Positions 51,299-60,840 of a DNA stretch of 64,000 nt are shown here, in pieces. Origin of the DNA: Paragonimus skrjabini miyazakii (Eukaryota; Platyhelminthes; Trematoda; Plagiorchiida; Troglotrematidae). The stretch covers positions 285,117-349,116 of the forward strand of contig JTDE01000151.1 in NCBI GenBank assembly GCA_014338405.1, read 5' to 3'. Every line of letters begins with the position of its first letter. The stretch's first letter is position 1. Below the pieces are notes generated by a model. It was not told where the DNA came from and searched no databases. It was given only the letters and a program-made list of their open reading frames with translations. A program made the translations under genes and the position numbers.

Positions 51299-53311
51299 CT
51301 GAAAATGAAAAGGTATAATGCAACGATTTATTGAAAGCCTACTAGCTTTGAAGGGATAGATCGTCGAAAAGATATCATACGCTTAGTGATTGATATATGA
51401 TCTAACCAGTATAAGACAGTCTGCTATGAAAACATTTTAACTCTGTCAGCGTTCAGTTATAATATAACGAAACACCGGTTTGTCTTTTAAATCACTTGCA
51501 TGAAGTGGCACCAACGAGTAGACAGCAAAGAGGTTGAGAAACGCGTGTATGATAGTGAGTGCCAAGACAGTTGATTTTTCAGTCTATATGTAACAGCAGA
51601 TCTATATTGCAGACAATTTAATAAGGATATCGCTTAATTATCTGTCACAAGGAACACAATCTGCTGACACCGCGGCTGACTAGCTTAAAGAGTGAAGTGT
51701 ACATATCATGACTTGTTAAAGAGAAATGATTTTATTCTCCAAGGGTCAGCCAATCTAGACTTACACACTCAATAGCTGAGAACTTCAGGTGAGATATCGA
51801 GCTTTCCACTCCAACGGCGGGAAGGTTGCGATTAGCTGGTCAAGTAAATGAGATTAATTTCACAAAACAGTGGCGATCCTTAACAAACAGTCTTGCTGGC
51901 GACGCCATTTTTTCACCTATGGCTGGGTTGTTTGTTAGTAAGCATTAAGCAACTTGTTGGTTACGCTTATTACGCTTACATAAAAAGCTAACAAATTTAG
52001 GCCGTGTTTATTCATTTGCATTTTACCTGAATAAAGCAAACAATCTGGCACCAAATTAACTAATCCTCCTCAACCATCTTTTAAGACGCCTCTCTAAGTC
52101 ATCGGTAGCATTCTGTCCAGAATCCTGATGCTTAGTTTGTGAGGGTTCATTCTCTGACATTCTTGCCGAACCACCTACAGAGTTAGTCCCGTAAACTTGC
52201 TTATGGGTTTCAGCTTCTAGGAAGAATACACTGTTCTACCCCCATGATATAAATGACCGTCTGTGAGTATAAAAGACGAGTGGACATGTAATTGATGGAA
52301 ACAGGAAAAGTAACCTGCCATTTTGTTTCCTACACTTCAATCGAAACGTGACATTCAAGCAATCAGATCATCTGTCTGTTTCCGAAACTAGAGAGGTGAC
52401 TGTGATTTTCCATGATGGCATCAACATTCTTCTCCTTTCGAGTTCAGTAGGTGACCAATTAGGATTTGATTTAAACACAGTTTTCCCAAGCAGGATACTG
52501 AAGCCTGTGGAGTGTTTGATTAGTTACCTTCACAAAAGTCGGTTTTCTTAGCAACTTAATTCGGCTCGATTGGGAGGAAGCGTTACTAGAGCACACGGCC
52601 ACCTATACAATCAGTCTGAAAGTTTAAATTTCAATTCTGTCTGGTGACTGACATTTGTGTTAGATTCTATTTTTAAAATTTGTTGCAGACAATGAAGAGA
52701 CTTAGAACATAACGTGAGCTTTTCACGGAATTGTTTTGCAACATAAATATCATGTGAAGTTGTATTAGCTCATTAGTTTCCTTATTCATTCCAAAGTCTT
52801 ACCTATGAAATCAATGAACTTAGACATATTGAAATACTCCATATGGTAATTGTTTTTAGAACAGTATTATTTTTTTATATGGTGCTGTTTTGAAAATTTA
52901 TTCGTCGACAAAAACTGCGTTATTTACATAAAATATTTAGCACACCAGGCTTTTCCCAGATTTTCATTTCGTTTAGTGGACTCACAGTCTATAAAAGAAG
53001 ATCAGCATATGCTTCTCATGTATAATGAATGTCAATACTTGTAAAATATCACATTACACTGTATTTAAAGATAAGGCATTAGGCAAATTGGAAGCTACAA
53101 CAGCAGCCTATGACTTTCTTTGCATTCATTATTCTACCAACCAACAATCCTGGTATAGAGCAGTAAAACACAAGTGTTTAACCAACAACCTTTCAACGAA
53201 TTATCTACTCGTAGTATAAATGACAGACCCGAACAGGAACGGGAAGTGTGATATAATAAATATTCGCTGTCGTTTAAGATGCGACGGAAAAATAGTGCAT
53301 ATGTTACTAAC
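51299..53311 (-). other. Intron B-C (phase 0, inside an Ig domain)
   Basis: About 2.0 kb. Around 52230-52060 the minus strand has a hydrophilic open frame ending in DDLERRLKRWLRRIS and a stop. It is not in phase with exons B or C and is not part of this model. Confidence 0.65.
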
Positions 53312-53568
53312 CGTTTCTACGCTGACACCAACTTCGATCACAGTATCATCTTTCGAGGATATTAGCGGATTCTCAAACATTGCATAATTCAATGCATTTG
53401 TAGGGACATCTGCGCCTTCGCCTTGTTGACTGTTTGGTCTTCGACGAAGCCAGGTAATTTGTGATGGCGGTATTGATGAGGTCGTAGCGCATTCAAAAAC
53501 CTGGTGCCCACGGAATTCCTGGATACCGTTGCGGGGACTGACACTGAGACTGATTGCTGACGGAGCAA
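53312..53568 (-). CDS. Exon B: first half of second Ig domain
   Basis: The acceptor is CAG before 53568 (phase 1); the donor GTTAGT at 53311-53306 gives a phase-0 end. The exon is 257 bases. Joining to exon A reads EILFAPSAISLSV, the usual start of a tandem Ig domain. The strand-B cysteine (FECATTSS) and strand-C tryptophan (ITWLRRR) are 12-13 residues apart, which is normal. There is no strand-F cysteine in this exon; the domain is completed by exon C. The exon ends VGVSVET. The donor is weaker than the others because it has T at +3, but the phase-0 partner acceptor in exon C supports it. Confidence 0.8.
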
Positions 53569-55519
53569 CTGCGGCGACATATAATGGCAAACACGTGTAA
53601 GTTAGAAGTTAGTGAACTGCAACTCATTCCATAAACAACTAACAAGATTGACGAGCATAGTTGTTCATTCAATTAGTTTGTAACGCAATTTGCTTTTTTT
53701 AACCTCATTGCATTCACGTCTGAATTGGCAGTACAGTATTAACAGCATCCGTTTGGAAGCAACTCGTTTTCAAGTTAATTTAAAGCGAGTTCGATCTAAC
53801 GGAATGCGCAGTGCATTTGGTATACGAAGGCTGGTAAATTAGGAAAGGTCTTCGTAAATAATAGTGTATTAGTTTGAAATTGGTCAGAAGATTCTCGCAA
53901 TTCATTAAAAAGAAAGTGGCAGTGCGCATTACCTGTTCCGGAGGAGTAGACAGTTCTCTACGAATACACGGTGGATGTCTAATCAATAGCATAATGATTT
54001 AAACCGAAAGGTACAGATTAAAGGTCTAGTGCTTCCAAGACACTTACCACTCAATGTATGAAGTCGCGAAATACTGCAGCATTTATCGATAACTCCGTAA
54101 CGTTAGTATTTTTACACAAAGGATGTTTCATTCAGTTCGAAGAAATTCGGCCCCATATTCACTTAAACAGTTTAGCTCACATTGTGTTTATTTTTGCTGC
54201 TGTCAATTAAACGTTGGTTTTCTTCACAGAGACTACAATTTCTTCGTTCGTCCTGACATCGTTGGAAAATAATTTATGGTCAGACACTGATAATCTCAGC
54301 TGCATGGAATAAACTGGCTTATCCAAAATGCTGATACTTTTTCAAATTATTGATTTCGTTTTCCCATTTCAGTTTTTGTCACCAACTGTGATAGGATCAA
54401 GCATCGCATAAATGTACGTCAAAATGCAATGCTGTTAAAAACTCATTCAATCTGACTTGATTTGGAATTATCAGATTCATGTCTCTTTCGACTGAGCAGG
54501 TGTGAAGAAACCAGTGAACTGATCATAGAAATTTGTTTGCATCTACAATTGTCAATAATTCATAAACAAACCTATCGGATTAGAACCAAATTTTGCTACA
54601 TCGTCAACGTTGTTTCAGTAATCTGTTACAGTCCACATATCGATAGTCTGTTCTGAATTTTGTTTCGATGGGCTTAATTCAACTTAATTTTTTTCACCTG
54701 AGGCAATCAATTAGTCGCCATAATTTTGGAATGGTTGATAGTAAAAGTTGATATTTTGCGAATGGACAATTCGAAAGCATATCTGAAATAAATTTGGGGA
54801 AATGACATCCAAAATATAAACTGATTTTGGAATAGCGGTATTTTCTCCGGTTCTAGTTTAGATGATCGATCTGCTGACAAAACGGCGAATGTGACAATTC
54901 AATGAAACCGCTGATACCGGTAAAGAACTAAGTTAATCATGAAAGAAGTTTATAAAGGCATATTTGTTGTAGTACGTTAAGCACATCGATACCAAATAAA
55001 CATGGCTGACTGATGTTCCTTAACTGCTGCTGAGCAAAATAATCCTACGGACTGGATGCAGAAGGGAGGAAGGTTTGCTGTAATCTGAATGAAAACGTGA
55101 AACAAGTAAAACGCATTTCAAAGTTGAACCTTATTTGCAGGGGCTTTGCAAAGTTACCAAGACTATCAATTTCCTTAACTGCCGCGCTATTATTCTACTA
55201 GGCTGTTGACCGACAAACGAGCAGGCAACAACCAAGTTCTCTTACAATGTTAAGAGTCTTTTGCGTACAAGTAGTACCGGCGACCCCCAACGAAGTGGTA
55301 GATAGTTCTTCCGATATCGTCGAGTCTCATTGATAACGCTTTTTATTCAGAAGCAAATCGTGTAGACAAATACACTTCTTATAACTAGACTGTCTGTTTA
55401 GACCAGCGTTGAACACTTACAAACACTTCAGAACTGCGCATATATTACACTTTATTATGCGGCCACTCCAAAAGCATCGATGGGGGAATTTTTTAGGTCT
55501 GCATAGTTGATATTTGCAT

Positions 55520-55543
55520 GATCTGTTATCTGATCTGTTATCT
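55520..55543 (+). repeat. Tandem duplication of a 12-base unit
   Basis: GATCTGTTATCT occurs twice in direct succession, followed by a partial third match (GTTC). It is a minor local slippage repeat in intron A-B. Confidence 0.7.
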
Positions 55544-57583
55544 GTTCTACAGGTTCCGAATTTAGGTGACTGAATGTCTTGTTGGAAGTTCAGCTGCAGT
55601 TTCTGAATTATACTATTTTGGTCAGATGACAACTCAAAACACCTGGTTGTCGGGTGTATAGAAAGAAAGTAAACTCTCAGTAAGCTCGCAAATATAGATA
55701 AATGTCTCTTGCAAGCAGGTGGACTTTGCGGTTCGCAAACACAGTAACTGGAAATGTCATGTGGGATGGTGGATAATCTGCTCAGCAGCGTGTATGCTGT
55801 CTTTATCTGAGGTTGGTATAAATGTATTAAAGAATAGAGGGCAAATAACCCTTAAATAATGTCGACATACTGCTGACGCATTATTTTACTTTCCAGCTTG
55901 AATGTGTAGTTGCAAATTGTAGGCAATATGCTGTTGAATATCAGGGTTTAGGTCCTTGGTTTGTCCTATAGATTCCATCCAACCGGTTTGTTCTGTTTTC
56001 ATTCCATAGTCGTAGGACAGTAACGAATCATTGTGAGCAGCCAATCTAAGGCTAAATGTGATGGTGATAACAATCCTTTGCAATGTTTCAGAGAGTTGTC
56101 ACGGATGTACGTTTTTCTCAATCTAACAACTGTAGACTGATATTAGTTGACAAGTCACAGTGTGTCATTCAGATGCAGTTACTGGGCCTACCCAAAAAGC
56201 TGTCTAGTCAGCTTTTGTGAAATAAAATTCGTGTGTTGCAGCCAAACGCAAGAAGACCCTTCTGCGCTAATTTATCATTTTCAGTAGTGCCTGCAAAGTT
56301 TATTGCGCTTGAGGGCGCAAATATATCGATAGGCTTGCGGGACATTTTGCCACACCTAATAAGGAGCTTTTTATAGAGGTTGATCCCGAAAGATATGGTT
56401 CCTAATACAACCGGTAAGAGAGAAAATGGTTTCAACAATGTTTCCCCGAAGCTAATCCAAGGATAGCCTGCAGAATAATTTATAAATGTAATTGGTTTCA
56501 AGCTACCCAGTTTCCAAAAACTTTCTTGATGCGTCGAGCAAATGCTAATTGCTGGTTAAAGTAAGAGCTGGCCACCAGTCTCATGTATATTTAGCAAGCC
56601 TGTGAGTATTGCTTCATGTTTCGATTGTGTATTAGGTTTATTTAAATATCTGAATGCGCGTAATTTCTTGTTCTAGCTATTAGTATCGTTTTTCTTCATT
56701 ACTTTGCTTCTCATTCAGTCTTATACTTTTGATCACTGGCAAATCCTTGGGTAATTGTATCTTATTATAATTTGTTGACCATTTCACAGCTACCACCATG
56801 CAGAATGTGTCAGCTCATCACTGTTGTGCTTGATACTTTCGTATTTCTATCACCACTTTTGTATTTGTTGTCTCAAAGACATTAGTCTCTTTGACCAATC
56901 TCAAATAATACAACAATCTGACGTTTGTCAAACTTGGGTGACATTTATTCACTGACGAAAAGAGGCTGCCCATGATCGAGTCATGAAGCTGGATCAAAGC
57001 TGTAGCGTTTTTGTACTCCATTGATCGATTCAACGACCAACTACCCGGTATTATAGCAAATCGGAATAGCATCGAATGAAAACCGCTATGAGCAGAACTC
57101 TGATAATCCAAGCGAAGTTACACAAATTGGTATTATGTTTCTCAACCTCTTATCAATTAACGTCACTAAATTCAACTCAATTTTGAAAGTACTTTTGTTG
57201 TTCACGTAAAGATGATGCAGATGGAGAACCTGAAGTGTAGCAGGGCTGTACAGTTAGATCATGAAAACACCAACGAATCTACTTAATATATGTTGCCGCT
57301 AAACTTGGGGTCATGGGATCGAGCAGTTAAAAGGAAAAAGTGGGACTCAACAAATCAGCCTACTTATGAAGTAAGCTGTCTCGCTGTGCATCCTCTGTAT
57401 GTATACTGTCCGAAAAATAAATGTATAAATCTTAGTCATCGGGAATTATTCATCATCATCATCGTAACAGCCATGAGTCTGACCAAAAGGTACTGTGGCT
57501 CGGTTCGCCGCTCACCTCAACAGTGACATGGAATATGCTAGAAGAAGACGCTACTAAGAAGGTTGAAAATTACTAAAACAGGA

Positions 57584-58063
57584 TTAAGCGGAAGAACTGG
57601 AAATGGTTTGGATACAGGTACGCCATTGACTGCGACACATCGTCATCTCAGATAGCGTTTCTAACCAGCGGTTTGAGTGATCACGAGGACCCCATCCAGG
57701 CAGGCGACACCTACCCACTTTGCTCAATGGAGCAGTCAAGGTCTTCATATTTTGTGACCACGTTGTTGCTTGACCATCACGCGGTTTTACCCAACTGTTG
57801 GTGGCCTCAGCGTATAATGCCCGGTATGGTAAACGATCAGATGACATACGGAGTACGTGACCCAACCATCGCAAGCTGTGCAACGTGATTAGTTGACCAA
57901 CTGATCGCGCATCTCGAGCGTTCCGGAATACGCTCACGCGATCAGTCCACTTAATATGGGCCAATTCGCGGAGACAACGATGGTCAAACACAGCAAGCCT
58001 GTTGATATCTTCTTTGTGAACGGGCCACGTTTCCGAACCATAGGGCAAAATGGAATTATTCAA
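57584..58063 (-). pseudogene. 5'-truncated RTE element: C-terminal fragment in intron A-B
   Basis: An open frame of 159 codons carries the conserved C-terminal tail of RTE-type LINE polyproteins: LPYGSETWPV, NRLAVFDHRCLREL, SLRWLGHVLRMSSDRLP, VGRCRLPGWGPRDHS, then RWLETLSEM and QWRTCIQ. It starts after the polymerase active site, so the element is 5' truncated, as is usual for LINE insertions made by target-primed reverse transcription. Its frame is intact over this stretch, so it is younger or less decayed than the copy at 4290-7130. It lies in the same orientation as the host gene, deep in an intron, and is unlikely to be expressed as protein. Confidence 0.85.
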
Positions 58064-58253
58064 CTTTCAACCGAAATTCTAAAGAACTCAAGAGTGGATC
58101 TGATCACAAAGCAAAGTGTGTGAAGCAGCTAATTGTCGGGCGAATGTTTTGGTTGACGAGTCAAGATTGACTTTGCAACAGCAAGAGGCACCTTAAAATT
58201 CCACATTATTGAAGATCATTTATCTTTCAGAGTACTCACCTATCCTCTTTTGA

Positions 58254-59321
58254 AGGTTTTATGACATCGTCATGAGAATGCTTGTAAACAACAAGTTGGA
58301 TGATGTGACTAAAGAAGCAAGCTATTACTGAAGACATGTAGACGATATCTTTTGCGTAGTAGACAGTTTAGAAGACCCGCAGAAACTACTAGACATTTTT
58401 AGCAAGGCTCATAACAACATTGAATTCACTCTGGAGGAGGAAATAAACGGACGAATGTCCTTTCTTGATGTGGCACTGATACGTAGACCAGATGGTTCAC
58501 TACAGAGAAGCGTATTTGGGAAGAAAACATGAACTGGTCAATACCTGCACTTCCATAGCTACGTACCGCTCAGTCTCAAACGTGGTCTGATACGTTGTCT
58601 GACGAGCAGAGCAAAGAGGATTTGCACAGAAAACACGATAGAGGAGGAACTGAAGAATTTACGGGAGATTCTTAGTACCAACGCTTACCCAGAAAAGTTC
58701 ATCAACACTAACATGCAGGATAGACTACCGCGACCCTCGGTGGACACTGCCGATAAGAAGAACGTCTACTTATTGTTGCCATTCAAGGGTGACTCAGCGG
58801 CAGAGCTGATATCACGTCAAATCGCCAATGCTATCAACACGACTTATTATGCAGCTAGGTCTGTTATTACACTTCACTCGAAACGGGCGGTTCCACTGAG
58901 TGTGAGGGATAACGTGCCTAATAATGTTGCCTCATTTTTGATCTATTCATTTGACTGTTCCTGTGGTTCAGCATACATAGGTCGCACTACTAGGCGTTTA
59001 TCTGAAAGAATCCGTGAACATTGCCCCGATTGGCTTTACTCTGGGACAACAACACGCATCAGTTTATCCATCCTGGCCTATTTGGTCAATTGTAATCAAC
59101 ACACAGACACGAAGACAGCATTTCGTCCCGTCTATCGGGTCCAGGCCACCTTGTCGCGAAAGGTCAAATGCCATATCCTGTCGATAGCCGAGGCGGTCGC
59201 AAACGGACCACGTCACCCGGATCTGTGTATACATAAACAATTCGTTAAAACCCTGAGGCTCCCTTGGCCGAACACGACCGCCCAATCCGTGAAGCAATTT
59301 GTCCCCGTCCCCCTGTCCTAG
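58254..59321 (+). pseudogene. Penelope-like element: reverse transcriptase C-part and GIY-YIG endonuclease, with in-frame stops
   Basis: One plus-strand frame runs from about 58254 to the TAG at 59319-59321, broken only by TGA at 58329-58331 and 58530-58532. The first part holds the polymerase box RHVDDIFCVVD (58332 on), then INGRMSFLDVAL, TGQYLHFHSYVPLSLKRGLI and NAYPEKFI, all in the order found in Penelope-like elements. The last part holds CSCGSAYIGRTTRRLSERI with EH following: the GIY-YIG nuclease core, with Tyr-Ile-Gly, the catalytic-type Arg and the downstream EH. The upstream fingers region is missing, so the copy is 5' truncated. One TGA sits just before the VDD box and the other just before TGQYL; both look like disabling changes. 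It lies antisense to the host gene. Confidence 0.85.
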
Positions 59322-59324
59322 CCT

Positions 59325-59390
59325 GATTAACACTGACTAACTGGACCCAACTTCGTTTGTGTTTCTAACCACGGCGAAGTAGTGTTAATC
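59325..59390. repeat. Compound inverted repeat just after Penelope-like element stop
   Basis: GATTAACACT at 59325-59334 is matched by AGTGTTAATC at 59381-59390. Inside it ACTTCG (59350-59355) pairs with CGAAGT (59375-59380). The nested stems start four bases after the stop codon. They may be part of the element's 3' structure, or chance. Confidence 0.45.
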
Positions 59391-60327
59391 TTTTATCCAA
59401 TTACATTGCCCCTTCAGTAATCTTTGATCAATAACATTGTAACTCGTCACTTAATTTTATACAATTGTGCCAGCAGAAGAGGAAAATTTATCAAAAACAG
59501 TCTGTTCGCTGAAACTTTGTTTTTCATGAATGCTACGGGGATTTTCAATTATCTTATATGGATTTCATACACGCATGGGGATCGGACTGGATAAGAAAAG
59601 ATTGAACTGCCAGAATTGACACTGCAGTAAAATTGTTCATGATTTTCAAATCCCTTGAGCTGTGTTGGATAAATGGATAAGTCAACGACTCTGAGAATGA
59701 TGCTGCCAGGATTCATCGAACGAAGCTTCTACGATCAGTGTGTTCCCTAAATCATACCAAACACATCTGGGAGTACATCGAGTACAAGTTAGAACAGTGT
59801 TTCAGCATGATGCGGTTAATAAGAGAAAACTTTTGAAACAGAGTGAATAACTGATCTTTAGTTAAACTTATCGGGTATGCTAATCTTCCAGGAGGAATTG
59901 GTGAAAGAAGTAATGAATCTAGTAATGATGCCACTCTCATGATAACTCTGGTAAATATTTTTTGTGTATACTTTGCACGGGTAACAGACGAAATGGAAGT
60001 TGAATGCTGCGTTAACTATCTAGCGTGTTATTGTTTGCTATATTCAAGACTTCAGGGGACATTTATTTAGCTCAACAGGCCGTTTCGCACACATCAAAGA
60101 GATGACCGTGATGGATCAGCAATGGGGTGAAATGAGACATAACAAGAAAGCAAAACATCCAATTGAACAAAACTTGTCATTCTTGAAGCTAAGATGGTTG
60201 TGGTAACATCGCAAACCACAACATTCAGTCAGGTTTATGGTCAATAAAACCACGTCCAAAAAACCGGAAAACTTCCAATAAAACTGTCTAAGCTATTCAT
60301 CAACAAAACGACCACCGACAAACTCAC

Positions 60328-60840
60328 ACAGGATTTCCGTGGTCAAATAAACGGGTTTCCTATAGTCTGTTAAGTTGAGTAGCTGGTTCTCTGATGCTGT
60401 ATTATCTGTGTAACTGTCAGCAAATTTCCATTCGAGTTGACAGCTCACTCGAGCCCCGTTATACCATGGTCGACCAACAAGACGGGCTTCGGAATATGCG
60501 AGCAAACCTCGGTTAGTTGAGTCTCTTCGATTAGACCATGCACCCGAGTTGGCTGTAGGGAACGGTTGAGGGTCGGCATCAAAATCTGCTATTTGCATCG
60601 GTTCGAACACATGCGCTGTGGTCGTGCCAGTCAGTAATCGATCCAGTGCACTTCCACGTGTGTCCAAATCTTGGCTGCCCACATTGGTTGTTGTTAGATA
60701 GTCTACTGAAGTGAACAGCTTCCAGTGAACTATGGCTACTGGGTTGCTGCCAGCGGACGAACGGCAAGTGAATACACGAGTTCTGTTCTCACTGATCGCG
60801 GTTTGAGGGATCGCGGTCAAAATGGGCGGTCCTGGAGGGA
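60328..60840 (-). CDS. Exon A: Ig domain of nephrin-like receptor
   Basis: Encodes about 171 residues as a phase 1-1 exon. The acceptor is CAG before 60840; a second usable CAG nine bases on, giving 60831, is also phase 1. The donor is GTGAGT at 60327-60322. The protein opens PPGPPILT. It has a strand-B cysteine at about residue 25 (FTCRSS), a strand-C tryptophan at 39 (VHWKLF) and a strand-F cysteine at 133 (RVSCQLEW), then ends YLTTEIL before the domain boundary. The two cysteines are 108 residues apart; Ig domains usually have about 50-75, so roughly 40 extra residues sit between strands C and F. N-glycosylation sequons NRT and NLT are visible. The style fits the C2-set domains of nephrin/KIRREL proteins. 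It joins exon B through a completed Phe codon. Confidence 0.85.

Larger units (their letters stand above)
53569..60327 (-). other. Intron A-B, with two retroelement fragments
   Basis: About 6.8 kb, bounded by GTGAGT and GCCGCAG. The upstream part holds the RTE fragment at 57584-58063 and the Penelope-like element at 58254-59321, about 190 bases apart and transcribed away from each other. The remainder is AT-rich with nothing recognised except the tandem 12-mer at 55520. Confidence 0.7.
14316..60840 (-). other. Gene model: nephrin-like Ig/FN3 transmembrane adhesion receptor (5' end outside window)
   Basis: Seven minus-strand open segments have splice acceptors and donors whose phases fit in series. 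The junction codons are completed as Phe, a clean Thr|Val boundary, Phe, Phe, Val and Glu. The joined product has four Ig-type domains, a fibronectin-III-like domain and one transmembrane helix with a basic cytoplasmic flank, so it is a type I membrane protein. Nephrin, Sns and Hibris have this order (Ig repeats, one FN3, TM, cytoplasmic tail); they act in cell-cell recognition, filtration slit diaphragms and myoblast fusion. Flatworm protonephridia or muscle are conceivable sites, but that is inference. Introns are about 6.8, 2.0, 12.0, 6.9, 7.6, 2.1 and 6.1 kb. The first exon seen begins in phase 1, so more N-terminal exons lie above 64000. The 3' end (candidate exon at 14316) is uncertain. 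Other Ig+FN3 adhesion families remain possible. Confidence 0.8.

Noticed and set aside
57447..57462. ATC-type microsatellite
   Set aside because: Only about four repeat units, too short to be a meaningful repeat feature.
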